From Anaerotignum sp. (lineage in GTDB: Bacteria > Bacillota > Clostridia > Lachnospirales > Anaerotignaceae), in assembly GCA_020024455.1 (NCBI GenBank), contig JAHHTU010000014.1, positions 1 to 53,489 on the forward strand: a stretch of 53,489 nt of DNA. The letters are read 5' to 3'. The notes under the pieces were generated by a model. That model ran no database searches. It worked only from the letters and a program-made list of their open reading frames with translations, and was not told where the DNA came from. The translations under genes and the position numbers were made by a program. Shown one piece after another: positions 41,747 through 50,715 of the stretch (the first letter of the stretch is position 1; every line of letters begins with the position of its first letter).

Positions 41747-43354
41747 TTATTTGCATGATACGCTACCGTCAGCAGCTTTTGTCAATGTATAGGTCAATGT
41801 TTGGTTGTATCCGTTTGGTGCATTGCATACCACACGTAATGTATGTGTGCCAACAGACAAAGATGCAGTATCTACCTGACAATGATAGGGTGCAGTTTTT
41901 TGTGTTGTGAGCCATTTTCCGTCCAAAGAGTATGTGACACTTGCATTTTGTCCAATGACATCACAATATGCACGCAATGTGAGATTCCCTTTTTGTGCAG
42001 ATGCAGATTGCAAAGGCACAAATGTAGGGGCAGACTGCCCAATTTGTGAAACCAATGTAGGATTTGCTTTTAAGGCACTTTGATATGCATTTGCAACCGT
42101 TTGGTTACTGGTTAAGCCATACTGATATCCTTGCATATCTTTATCAAAATAGATGATGGCTTTCACTTGCGGATAAACCATATTCAAAGAGGTATACAGT
42201 TCCCGTACACGACTTGCGGCAAAACCGGATAAATCTGCATTGCCCTTTAAGGTATGTCCACTACCACCTTCTGTGACAATGATGGGTTTTTTGTATTTTT
42301 GTGCCAATGTTGCGGTATGTGCCATATTCTTGACAGGGTCAGCGTAATTTCCAATCCCGAAATACATTTCATTATTGTCTTTTCCGGTTTGTGGTTGATT
42401 TGCAAACTGATAGCGGTTCATATATAAAGAAGTGCCAATCCAGTCTACCAAAGCGGGATTTGGAAAATATTGTTCTGCATTACCGCCAAAAGAGGAGGTA
42501 TAATTCGGAGAAAATACCAATGCAACATTTGGAGCAGTTTTTCTTGCCATGTTTGCAATACGGGTGTATGCGGTTTTATAAGCTTCTGGCGTGGTGGGTT
42601 TTGTCCAAACGTCCATTTCTGCACCGATACGCAACAGTACCGGACTTTTTAATGTGGATAAATATTGTAATGTTTCTTGTATATTGGCATCATGTGTGCC
42701 TGCGTTGATTTCAGAAACGGTTTGTCCTTCATTTGGGAAGTTCAAAGCGATATGAATGGCATGGTTGCTATCATCATAAATGCCGATTTTTGGTGCATAG
42801 CTTCCGGCAACTTCTTTCCCCAATTCTACATAAAAAGAAACAATCGCTTCATTTTTGATGGTTTGTTCTTGTGGCTCTGTGTATACACGACCATACCAAG
42901 TGCCGCTTTTTGGTTCATATTTTGCATTGTAAAAAGGTGCTGTTTTGTTGTTTGCCAATACATAGACACTGGCTTTGGGGTCGATTTTGGCTTGGCGTTC
43001 GTTTGCCATTGTGACAGCATCATGAAACCCTAAATATGCACCATTATCAGCTACGGCTTTCAATGCAGTTTTTGCTTTGGCATAATCGCCTTTTGCCTCA
43101 TAGATAGGATAGTTTGCATAGTTCACATTGTAACGTATAGAGGCAACATCTTTGTCAATGGGTAGATTTTTGTAATAGTTTAGCAAAGCCTCTCCTGTTG
43201 TCAGCATTTTACTTTGATTGCCTGCCGCTTTTGCCTGCTGAAATGCAGACAGATATGGCCAATATCCTGCCGGATGTGCCGCAAACACAGTGGTGCTTAC
43301 AAGAAGGCTGATAGAAAGTCCCAAAGCCCCGATGATTTTCCATTGTTTTTTCAT
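41747..43354 (-). CDS. Secreted glycoside hydrolase-like protein (possibly GH26-like) with Ig-like C-terminus
   Basis: 535 aa with a clear signal peptide (MKKQWK, hydrophobic core, VFAA cleavage near residue 25). Three parts can be seen. Residues ~30-115 are helical and TPR-like (YEAKGDYAKAKTALKAVAD). Residues ~125-430 look like a TIM-barrel glycosidase: PVLLRIGAEMDVW carries a likely acid/base Glu, VALVFSPNYTSSFGGN and WIGTSLYMNRY follow, and KPIIVTEGG carries a likely nucleophile Glu. Residues ~455-530 resemble an Ig-like domain (VTYSLDGKWLTTQKTAPY, SVGTHTLRVVC). A GH26-like clan-A assignment is tentative. Substrate and cell-surface role are unknown. Confidence 0.6.
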   Translation of the reverse strand: MKKQWKIIGALGLSISLLVSTTVFAAHPAGYWPYLSAFQQAKAAGNQSKMLTTGEALLNYYKNLPIDKDVASIRYNVNYANYPIYEAKGDYAKAKTALKAVADNGAYLGFHDAVTMANERQAKIDPKASVYVLANNKTAPFYNAKYEPKSGTWYGRVYTEPQEQTIKNEAIVSFYVELGKEVAGSYAPKIGIYDDSNHAIHIALNFPNEGQTVSEINAGTHDANIQETLQYLSTLKSPVLLRIGAEMDVWTKPTTPEAYKTAYTRIANMARKTAPNVALVFSPNYTSSFGGNAEQYFPNPALVDWIGTSLYMNRYQFANQPQTGKDNNEMYFGIGNYADPVKNMAHTATLAQKYKKPIIVTEGGSGHTLKGNADLSGFAASRVRELYTSLNMVYPQVKAIIYFDKDMQGYQYGLTSNQTVANAYQSALKANPTLVSQIGQSAPTFVPLQSASAQKGNLTLRAYCDVIGQNASVTYSLDGKWLTTQKTAPYHCQVDTASLSVGTHTLRVVCNAPNGYNQTLTYTLTKAADGSVSCK

Positions 43355-43431
43355 GATTGTAAATTCCCCTTCCTTTTATAAGATTTTATAAGATATGATA
43401 TTTTTGCAAAAACAACCTGTAATTTGTTGTT

Positions 43432-44172
43432 TTATTGCCAAAGCATTTGTATTTCACACAGAATGTTGTTTTCTGCATCAGTCATGAATGTCAGTGTCTG
43501 TGTATCCCCATTTTGTTGTACATATGTTTTGGTTTGTATGGTATCATGACGACTGCATTCTTTGCGGTATACCACACGAATATCATAAGGTGTCATGGTT
43601 TGGTAAATCTGTTCCGGTATATCTTCCATTGCCCATGCCAAGTATGTGACGTTGTTTGTATGTCCGTTGGTGTCTGTGTCACTGCGGGTGACGACAAATT
43701 GATGTTCGCCAGCCAGTGTACCAACAGGCTTTTTCGGCATTTTATATGTTTCGTTTGCAATGACAGGCGGTTTTGTGCTTGCATATTTTGCAATCATATC
43801 ATCAGGTACAGATGTGATGGTGCGTTTGGCAAAGTCCATCAATACCCAACAAGACATGGCTTTGGCAATCGCATTGCCTGCTGTATCTGTCATCAGATAA
43901 CTGCGTTCTGCCTGTATTTTTCGGCATTTGTTTGTCCAAGTGTGTATTTGTATGGTGTCGCCATGGATAGGTTGTTGCAACAGTACAATATGCCAATGAA
44001 TGACTGCCCAGCCTTGTTTTCTTTGTGCCATATAGGGCAATGTATAGCCCAGTGCCGCCGCATGATTGATGGCACTGTCTTGCAAAATTTCCAGTAATGC
44101 GGTTGTGGAAAGCATACCATTGCCGTCGGTCTGATGATATTGTACGGAAATGGTTTCTGTGTATGATTGCAT
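43432..44172 (-). CDS. Acyl-ACP thioesterase
   Basis: 246 aa with two hot-dog halves. The N-terminal half starts YTETISVQYHQTDGNGMLST and includes QGWAVIHWHIVLLQQP. The C-terminal half has the catalytic-type TDTNGHTNNVTYLAWAMED (Asn and His). This is the FatA/FatB-like bacterial acyl-ACP thioesterase pattern (PF01643 from memory). It releases fatty acids from acyl carrier protein. It starts 15 nt after cardiolipin synthase behind an AGGAGG site, so the two form a lipid-related minus-strand unit. Acyl-chain preference cannot be read. Confidence 0.87.
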   Translation of the reverse strand: MQSYTETISVQYHQTDGNGMLSTTALLEILQDSAINHAAALGYTLPYMAQRKQGWAVIHWHIVLLQQPIHGDTIQIHTWTNKCRKIQAERSYLMTDTAGNAIAKAMSCWVLMDFAKRTITSVPDDMIAKYASTKPPVIANETYKMPKKPVGTLAGEHQFVVTRSDTDTNGHTNNVTYLAWAMEDIPEQIYQTMTPYDIRVVYRKECSRHDTIQTKTYVQQNGDTQTLTFMTDAENNILCEIQMLWQ

Positions 44173-44187
44173 ATCTATCCTCCTGTA

Positions 44188-45657
44188 TCAAAGCATGGGT
44201 GAAACCAGTCTTGCGATTGCCTCTTTGACTTTGAACCACCATTTGCGATGTTTATACCATTCTTGCGTGATTTCTACGGAGTTTTTCAAATCTGCGAGGA
44301 AATCCTGCTCTAATTGTTGTGTGAATGCGGTATCATATAAAAACGCATTGACTTCAAAGTTCAAGTCAAAACTGCGAATATCCATATTGGCAGTACCCAC
44401 AGAGGACACTTTGCCGTCGATACAAACGCTTTTTGCATGAATAAATCCTTTTTCGTATTGATAACAACGTACACCTGCCTCCAATAATTGCCCCAGATAG
44501 GACATACTTGCCCAGTAAACAAACAGGTGGTCGGGATTGCCGGGAATGAGTATACGCACATCTAATCCGGACAATGCCGCCACACGCAAAGCTTCAAAAA
44601 TACTGTCGTCCGGTACAAAATAAGGTGTGGTTAAATATACGGTATGCTCTGCCTCCGTAATCATTTTGAAATATCCGTTACGGATATTGTGCCATTTGGT
44701 ATCCGGCCCGCTGGAAACAATCTGCATTTTGATGCCATCTTCGTTTTGTTCCCGCAAAGGGAAATACCGTCTGTCAAGCTGTACAGAACCATATTTTGTG
44801 GTGAAGTTCCAGTCTTTGATAAAACGAATCTGCATTTGGTCTATGGCATCGCCTTCCACACGTAAATGGGTATCACGCCAAGGCCCATATCGTGGGACAA
44901 TGCCCAAATATTCATCGCCTACATTGAACCCGCCAATATAACCGATTTTCCCGTCTATGATACAAAGTTTTCTGTGGTTGCGATAATTGATACGCACAAT
45001 CAAACGGGGCAAAAAAGCAGCGGTATATCCACCGGCAGCGTGCAGTTTGTCAAAAAAATTTTTTGGCAATCCGGAATTGCCCATACCATCATACAACAAA
45101 CGGACTTCCACACCTTGTGCGGCTTTTTTGGTAAGCTCGTCCACCAGACGCTGTCCCAATTTGTCTCCACGCCAAATATAATATTCCAAATGGATAAATT
45201 CTTTGGCGTTGCGGATATCGTCAATCAATGCTTCAAACTTATCATTGCCGTTAATGAAACGGGTGACTTTGTTATTCAATGTCAGCCAATTACCGGAATT
45301 GATATGTAAATAAGCAAGGTCGGATAAATAATCCAAATCGTGTAAAGAGCCACCATGTTCAATGATGGATTTTTGTTCCTGTACATGACCAACACTACGC
45401 TCATCATGCAACAAATAGCTATAATACACATCTCGGTCATAGACTGCTTTTTCTTGAAACATTTTCTCTCGCTTGCTGTTTCTGCCAAATATCATATAAA
45501 TCAAAAAGCCAAAGAAGGGAATGAACAACAACACCAAAAGCCATGCCCAACTGCTGGCAGGATTTCGGCGTTCAAAAAATACCACAAAGCCTGCCAGTAT
45601 GACATTGATGACCAGAACAAATGCAAGAAAATATACGATTGCTACGCCGATATGCAT
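44188..45657 (-). CDS. cls: Cardiolipin synthase (phospholipase D superfamily)
   Basis: 489 aa. Two N-terminal membrane segments (about 4-27 and 35-57, with the PLDc_N-type ASSWAWLLVLLFIPFFGFLIY) lead into two phospholipase D domains. The HKD motifs are HRKLCIIDGKIGYIGGFN (about 225-242) and HAKSVCIDGKVSSVGTANMD (about 405-424). It joins two phosphatidylglycerols to make cardiolipin and glycerol at the cytoplasmic membrane. First gene of a minus-strand unit with the acyl-ACP thioesterase. Start behind GGAGGGGT. Confidence 0.95.
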   Translation of the reverse strand: MHIGVAIVYFLAFVLVINVILAGFVVFFERRNPASSWAWLLVLLFIPFFGFLIYMIFGRNSKREKMFQEKAVYDRDVYYSYLLHDERSVGHVQEQKSIIEHGGSLHDLDYLSDLAYLHINSGNWLTLNNKVTRFINGNDKFEALIDDIRNAKEFIHLEYYIWRGDKLGQRLVDELTKKAAQGVEVRLLYDGMGNSGLPKNFFDKLHAAGGYTAAFLPRLIVRINYRNHRKLCIIDGKIGYIGGFNVGDEYLGIVPRYGPWRDTHLRVEGDAIDQMQIRFIKDWNFTTKYGSVQLDRRYFPLREQNEDGIKMQIVSSGPDTKWHNIRNGYFKMITEAEHTVYLTTPYFVPDDSIFEALRVAALSGLDVRILIPGNPDHLFVYWASMSYLGQLLEAGVRCYQYEKGFIHAKSVCIDGKVSSVGTANMDIRSFDLNFEVNAFLYDTAFTQQLEQDFLADLKNSVEITQEWYKHRKWWFKVKEAIARLVSPML

Positions 45658-45861
45658 AGATACCCCTCCAATTGATTTGTAAAAGCTGCATTTCTTTTAG
45701 TATACGCAAAAAATCTGTTTGTCGCAAGTAAAAGAAGTTTGCAAAAAAATAAAAAAAATTTGTTTTTAGACTTCCATTCTTTCACAATCTCTGTTAGAAT
45801 GAAATGACGTGAAATTATAAAAAAAGAGTATGTTCTTTTTTATTGCAAGGAGGAAACATTC

Positions 45862-46344
45862 GTGAATGTAAATGCATCTGATATTTTAATCATTGTATTG
45901 GTGCTTGTGGCAGCAGTATTGGCTGGTTTGTATTATTTTAACCGCAAAAGTATGCGTCGTATGATACAGGCACAGGAATTTATCGAACAAAATCGTATGA
46001 CAGCACAAATTTTTGTCATTGACAAAAAACAGGAAAAGCCATCTCCTACCAATCTGCCCAAAGCAGTGTATGAGCAAATGCCCAAAATGGCAAAAGCAAG
46101 GAAAGCAAATTTGGTCAAAGCAAAAGTAGGCCCACAGATTGTAACATTGATGTGCGACAAACCGGTATATGAAGTGTTGCCTGTCAAAAAAACAGTCAAA
46201 GTGGATATTGCGGGTATGTATATTGTGAGCATGACCGGTTTGAATTTGGCAGATAAGAAAAAGAAAACTTTTACAGAAAAAATTACTGCAAAATTAAACA
46301 GCACCATGTCTGCTCAGACAGAAGAACCCAAAAAGAAAAAATAA
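45862..46344 (+). CDS. Membrane-anchored protein of unknown function
   Basis: 160 aa from GTG 45862, set by an AAGGAGG site 8 nt upstream. One N-terminal membrane helix (about residues 7-26, ILIIVLVLVAAVLAGLYYF) is followed by a basic stretch with Met/Arg. The soluble part is about 130 residues of Lys-rich sequence with likely beta strands (IVTLMCDKPVYEVLPVKKTV). A Lys-rich tail ends KKKK. With the short N-terminus outside, the body would be cytoplasmic (positive-inside rule). I do not recognise the family. Confidence 0.72.
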   Translation: MNVNASDILIIVLVLVAAVLAGLYYFNRKSMRRMIQAQEFIEQNRMTAQIFVIDKKQEKPSPTNLPKAVYEQMPKMAKARKANLVKAKVGPQIVTLMCDKPVYEVLPVKKTVKVDIAGMYIVSMTGLNLADKKKKTFTEKITAKLNSTMSAQTEEPKKKK

Positions 46345-46353
46345 GCGGCATAC

Positions 46354-46388
46354 AAAAAAGACAAATCCAAGGGATTTGTCTTTTTTTA
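46354..46388. terminator. Bidirectional terminator
   Basis: 15-bp stem AAAAAAGACAAATCC/GGATTTGTCTTTTTT with loop AAG. It overlaps the stop codon of the convergent MFS gene. Confidence 0.92.
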
Positions 46389-47546
46389 TATACTTGTTTT
46401 TTCTGCACCTTTGTAAAAGCAAATAGCACCAATCGCCCCCATTGCCGCAGTCACCCAAATGGCTGTGGTAATACCGCATACTTGTGCAACGTTTCCACAC
46501 AAAAAACTGCCAATGATATTGCCTATGGTAATGGCAATAGTAATCAAAGCTTGCCCTTTGACTTTGTTTGCATCGTCTAATACCATATTGGCATAATAGA
46601 CAGAGGCAGGGGTAAATAAGGCAAAGGAACATAATTGTGTGAGCAACGCCATATATAACAGCAATAAATTGCTTGCCAATGCCACAAATACAGCTTTTAA
46701 GACGAAAAACACAGATGTGATTTTCAATATCGTGCCATAATCCCGCCCTTTTGTCATACGGGCAAACAACAGCATGACAATAAATTCCAAAACGGCAGTA
46801 TAAGACATCAGCTGTCCAAGTTCTGCGTTGCCCTTTCCGATACGTTCCAATATTTGTATCATATACATATTGATACCGCTATGCGAAATGAATACCAGTA
46901 CAATCCCTAAACAGAGTATCCCAAAGCGGGGATATGTTTGGAGTATCCGCCATGTGCCTTGTGTTTGTACCAGACTTGCATGGTGTTTTTGTGATTTTGG
47001 GAATGTTTGCAAAAGCAAAAACATCAAAACATACAAGATACTCCCAATCACAGGCAGACAGGTTACACCAAACAAAACGGTCAATGTGCCAAGGAAGAAA
47101 GAAAGTACTGCATAAGACATAGAGCCAATGCCCCTTGCAACACCGAAATCCAAGGCATATCCTTGGTTGAGCAGTTGCATACCAAATGCACTCAACAAGG
47201 GTTGATATGTCAAATGGAGCAACAAAAGAACCAGATAAGCAATCCCTGACAACACCATGACATCATGAAAGAAAAACAAAATTGCCATCGGTATGATGGT
47301 CAGAATACACAGACAAGACATCAATCCACGCAATGACAGCCATTCCCCTTTGTCTGCGATGGCAGCAGCGAATGGCTGAAAGCAGGCAGAAAGTATGCAG
47401 GATATGGCAACCAGCGTGCCAATTTGTGCATTGGAAAAGTCACATTCCAGTAAAAAAACGGTGGCAAAGCTATATATAGCACCGTAACTTGCCCAATACA
47501 ATCCCTGCAAAACAGAATAACAAGGAGAAATCCATTTTTTATGCAT
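46386..47546 (-). CDS. MFS transporter
   Basis: 386 aa from ATG 47546 behind AAAGAGG; a longer frame from 47660 overlaps the upstream gene and gives a Cys/His/Arg-rich, non-membrane N-terminus, so it is rejected. About 12 hydrophobic segments. The start YWASYGAIYSFATVFLLECD, an ADKG loop after helix 2/3 and a long cytosolic loop in the middle fit the major facilitator superfamily, in the MFS_1-like/nucleoside-symporter-like branch. Substrate unknown. Gap of 20 nt to the methionine aminopeptidase gene, so co-transcription is likely. Confidence 0.85.
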   Translation of the reverse strand: MHKKWISPCYSVLQGLYWASYGAIYSFATVFLLECDFSNAQIGTLVAISCILSACFQPFAAAIADKGEWLSLRGLMSCLCILTIIPMAILFFFHDVMVLSGIAYLVLLLLHLTYQPLLSAFGMQLLNQGYALDFGVARGIGSMSYAVLSFFLGTLTVLFGVTCLPVIGSILYVLMFLLLQTFPKSQKHHASLVQTQGTWRILQTYPRFGILCLGIVLVFISHSGINMYMIQILERIGKGNAELGQLMSYTAVLEFIVMLLFARMTKGRDYGTILKITSVFFVLKAVFVALASNLLLLYMALLTQLCSFALFTPASVYYANMVLDDANKVKGQALITIAITIGNIIGSFLCGNVAQVCGITTAIWVTAAMGAIGAICFYKGAEKTSI

Positions 47547-47566
47547 ACAAACCTCTTTATTTGCTA

Positions 47567-48439
47567 TTAGTGTGTGATGATTTCTACACCATCTTCTGTG
47601 ATGGCAACGGTATATTCCCATTGTGCAGACAAAGAGCCGTCTTCTGTATAAATCGTCCAACCGTTCTCTTCATCTTGGTAGAAATCTTCTTCTCCTGCGT
47701 TGACCATCGGTTCTATGGTAAATACCATACCGGGTACCAATACCATGCCTGTTCCCTCTTTTGCAATGTGGCAAACATAGGGGTCTTCATGGAAGTCATT
47801 GCCAACACCATGTCCGCCGATATCATGCAGTACAGTATAGCCATGTGCATAAACGTGTTTGCTGATGACTGCTCCAATATCTCCCAAGTGTCCCCAAGGT
47901 TTGATGGCAGACAATGCCATGTCCACAGACTCTTTTGTGACATCTACCAGTTTTTTTGCTTCTGCACTGACATCGCCAATGCAGAACATACGAGAAGCAT
48001 CGGCATAATAGCCGTCCAATATAGTGGTAACATCTACATTGATGATGTCACCATTTTGCAATACTTCCTGTGCAGATGGAATACCATGACAAATTACATC
48101 ATTGACAGATGTGCATACACTTTTTGGAAATCCACAATAGCCCAAAGGTGCAGGCGTACCACCATGTGCGATGGTGTAATCGTGTACCAGTTTGTTGATG
48201 TCATCGGTGGACATACCTGCATGGATATTTTGAGCAACCATATCCAATATTTCTGTATTCAATTTGCCTGCTTTGCGAATGCCCTCTAATTGTGCAGGGG
48301 TTTTGATGAGTTTGTGAGAAGGTATTTTTTCGCCTTTTGCTTTGAGTGCTGCCAATTTTTCATCAAAAGAAGAATGGCAGACTTTATATTTTTTGCCGCT
48401 GCCACACCAGCATTGGTCGTTTCGGCCCAATTTTAACAT
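47567..48439 (-). CDS. map: Methionine aminopeptidase with N-terminal SEC-C motif
   Basis: 290 aa from ATG 48439 (AAAGGA site). Residues ~5-22, GRNDQCWCGSGKKYKVCH, form a SEC-C zinc motif as in the SecA tail, which can help ribosome or SecB docking. The rest is a type I methionine aminopeptidase: NVDVTTILDGYYADASRM (two Asp ligands), GHGVGNDFHEDP (His), FTIEPMVNAG (Glu) and SAQWEYTVAITEDG (Glu). It removes initiator Met from new proteins. SEC-C-bearing forms are known in Clostridia. It is not next to the S10/secY cluster, so it may be a second map copy. Confidence 0.94.
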   Translation of the reverse strand: MLKLGRNDQCWCGSGKKYKVCHSSFDEKLAALKAKGEKIPSHKLIKTPAQLEGIRKAGKLNTEILDMVAQNIHAGMSTDDINKLVHDYTIAHGGTPAPLGYCGFPKSVCTSVNDVICHGIPSAQEVLQNGDIINVDVTTILDGYYADASRMFCIGDVSAEAKKLVDVTKESVDMALSAIKPWGHLGDIGAVISKHVYAHGYTVLHDIGGHGVGNDFHEDPYVCHIAKEGTGMVLVPGMVFTIEPMVNAGEEDFYQDEENGWTIYTEDGSLSAQWEYTVAITEDGVEIITH

Positions 48440-48481
48440 TGTTCTTAATTCCTTTCTTTTGTAATTTCTGTATGTACCTAG

Positions 48482-48510
48482 ATAGTAGCATAAAAGCAAA
48501 TGGCATACAA
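48482..48510 (-). promoter_or_regulatory. Promoter for map
   Basis: On the minus strand TTGTAT (48510-48505), 17-nt spacer, TACTAT (48487-48482). A TTGACA (48530-48535) on the plus strand lies in the same spacer, but no good -10 follows it for cysK. Confidence 0.55.
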
Positions 48511-48604
48511 TAGCATTTGAAATAAAATATTGACAGAAAAGGATTGCAAAATCCATAGAAAAATGGTAGGATAATATCAAAATTTTTGAAAGGGTGTTTT
48601 GAAT

Positions 48605-49537
48605 ATGGCAAAGATTTTTGAAAGTGTAACGCAATTGATTGGCAATACACCATTGATTGCATTAAAAAAAATGGAGCAAGCATATGATTTGAAAGCAAAT
48701 TTGTTTGCAAAAGTAGAATTTTTTAATCCGGGCGGCAGTGTCAAAGACAGGGCGGCAAAAAAAATGTTGGAAGATGCAGAGCAAAAAGGCTTGCTCAAAG
48801 CAGGGGCAACCATCATTGAACCAACCAGTGGCAATACAGGTATCGGCTTGGCATTGATGGCAGCAGTCAAAGGCTATCGTATGGTGATTGTAATGCCGGA
48901 TAGTATGAGCAGGGAAAGACGTATGGCAATGGCTGCATACGGTGCAGAATTGGTGTTGACAGAAGGAGCAAAAGGCATGGCAGGTGCTGTGGAAAAGGCA
49001 GAACAGCTGGCAAAAGAAATTCCCAATTCCTTTTTACCCAAACAGTTTGAAAATATGGCAAATGCAATGGCACATTATGAAACAACCGCACCTGAAATCT
49101 GGGAAGCAACCGATGGCAATGTAGATGTTTTTGTGGCAGGCATTGGCACAGGCGGCACCATCAGCGGTGTGGGGAAATATTTGAAAGAAAAAGATGAAAC
49201 CATACAGGTTGTTGGTGTAGAACCTGCCTCCTCTCCGCTTTTGACAGAAGGGAAATTTGCAAGCCATAAAATACAAGGCATTGGGGCAAACTTTGTGCCA
49301 GCTGTGCTGCAAAGACAATATTGCGATACCATCAAACCCATTACAGATGAACAGGCATTTGATATGGCAAGACAGATTGTAAAAACAGAGGGGATTTTGG
49401 TTGGTATTTCATCAGGGGCAGCTTTGGCGGCGGCTGTGGATTTGGCAAAACAACCAACATATGCAGGGAAAAATATTGTTGTGCTTTTACCCGATACGGG
49501 AGAACGCTATTTTTCCACAACATTATTTGAAGTATAA
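48605..49537 (+). CDS. cysK: Cysteine synthase (O-acetylserine sulfhydrylase)
   Basis: 310 aa. PLP lysine is Lys47 in GGSVKDRAAKKM; PTSGNTGIGLALMAAVKGY is the substrate loop, GIGTGGTISGVGKYLKEK binds the PLP phosphate and GISSGAALAAAV is conserved. It makes cysteine from O-acetylserine and sulfide. ATG 48605 is chosen because GAAAGGGTG is 9 nt upstream; the TTG at 48599 is too close. No cysE nearby. Own terminator; no T-box or S-box recognised in the short leader. Confidence 0.95.
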   Translation: MAKIFESVTQLIGNTPLIALKKMEQAYDLKANLFAKVEFFNPGGSVKDRAAKKMLEDAEQKGLLKAGATIIEPTSGNTGIGLALMAAVKGYRMVIVMPDSMSRERRMAMAAYGAELVLTEGAKGMAGAVEKAEQLAKEIPNSFLPKQFENMANAMAHYETTAPEIWEATDGNVDVFVAGIGTGGTISGVGKYLKEKDETIQVVGVEPASSPLLTEGKFASHKIQGIGANFVPAVLQRQYCDTIKPITDEQAFDMARQIVKTEGILVGISSGAALAAAVDLAKQPTYAGKNIVVLLPDTGERYFSTTLFEV

Positions 49538-49566
49538 AAAAAGAGGTCTTAGACCTCTTTTTTTTG
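49536..49566. terminator. Bidirectional terminator between cysK and the ytvI-like gene
   Basis: Stem AAAAAAGAGGTC/GACCTCTTTTTT, loop TTA; it overlaps the 3' end of the convergent gene. Confidence 0.92.
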
Positions 49567-50604
49567 TGTATGACGGTTTTTGAAATACGCCTGCAACAAT
49601 ACAGCAATCATAGGCCCAAGAATTAAGCCCCAAAACCCAATACATTTGTAACCAAAATACATGGAAAACAATGTCAAAAGTGGGTGTAGACCAATTTGTG
49701 TACCCAATATTTTGGGTTGCATGACTTGTCGCATAATTTGTACGGCGGCATAAATAATCAAATATCCAAGTGCCAATTTTGGATTGTCCATCAAAAAATG
49801 AATGATGGCTCCCGGCCATAATATGAAACCACTCCCGAAAAACGGCAATGCATCAATCACAGCGATGACAATGCTCAATAATAGTGTAAATGGGGAACGG
49901 AACAACAACAGTCCAATGAATGTAATCAAAAAAGTATATCCCATTAAAATCAACTGTGTTTTGATGTAGCCCCATATAGAGTTTTTGAGTTCTTGTTTGG
50001 TATGTGCGATAGAATTTCCAAATATATTCTGTATATGTTTTTTATATAATGCATGGATTTGTTTGGCGTCTTTGGTGAAAAAATAAGAAGAAAGCAACGC
50101 AATCAATAAACCAAACAAAAAATTCGGTACAGAGTTCAAAGAAGAAGAACCTGTAAATTTGACCAATGAAAACAGCAAAGAGGAAATATTTTCTCTTGCT
50201 TGTATGGCTGCATTATGTATAAAATCAGGAAATATGGCAAATAGTTCGTCCATTTTGAGCAAAAAGCTGTCTACGGCATTTTTTAATATCTCCATATAAT
50301 AAGGTAATAAACGGATAAAAGATTCTGCCTGTGCCAAAATACGGTTACCAATCAATGCCGCAAATAACGAAAATATGCCCAATAATGATACCAAACAGAG
50401 CAGTGCCGAAATCCATCGTGGAATATGATGGCGTTCCAAACGTGTAGCTACAGGACAGAAACAAAGACTCAAAAGCCACCCAATCAGAAACGGCAGTAAA
50501 ATGGAAAACAGATAACGAAAAAATAAAAAGGATAATAATATCGCAACACTCAATATAAAGAAATCTTGTATGGCTGCTTTATGTTTATCATAAAATTCTT
50601 GCAT
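49549..50604 (-). CDS. AI-2E family permease, YtvI-like
   Basis: 351 aa from ATG 50604 (CGAGGTGAT site). Hydrophobic throughout, with about eight membrane helices: a pair at the N-terminus (FFILSVAILLSFLFFRYLFS, LLPFLIGWLLSLCF), a central amphipathic region, then a SSYFFTKDAKQIHALYK loop and a C-terminal bundle with LPFFGSGFILWPGAI. The FFTKDAKQI segment and length resemble YtvI, a sporulation integral membrane protein in the AI-2E family. Function not established; autoinducer transport is only a family label. Confidence 0.8.
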   Translation of the reverse strand: MQEFYDKHKAAIQDFFILSVAILLSFLFFRYLFSILLPFLIGWLLSLCFCPVATRLERHHIPRWISALLCLVSLLGIFSLFAALIGNRILAQAESFIRLLPYYMEILKNAVDSFLLKMDELFAIFPDFIHNAAIQARENISSLLFSLVKFTGSSSLNSVPNFLFGLLIALLSSYFFTKDAKQIHALYKKHIQNIFGNSIAHTKQELKNSIWGYIKTQLILMGYTFLITFIGLLLFRSPFTLLLSIVIAVIDALPFFGSGFILWPGAIIHFLMDNPKLALGYLIIYAAVQIMRQVMQPKILGTQIGLHPLLTLFSMYFGYKCIGFWGLILGPMIAVLLQAYFKNRHTQKKEV

Positions 50605-50674
50605 GGTATCATCACCTCGTTTTTCCATTATTATACTCGCTTTTTTCCAAAAAAGATATGTAAAATCCAAAAAT

Positions 50675-50711
50675 AAAAAAGATACAATCTATCAAAGATT
50701 GTATCTTTTTT
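50675..50711 (-). terminator. Terminator of the cotJABC operon
   Basis: Stem AAAAAAGATACAATC/GATTGTATCTTTTTT with a 7-nt loop, just past the cotJC stop; T-run on both strands. Confidence 0.9.
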
Positions 50712-50715
50712 GTGA

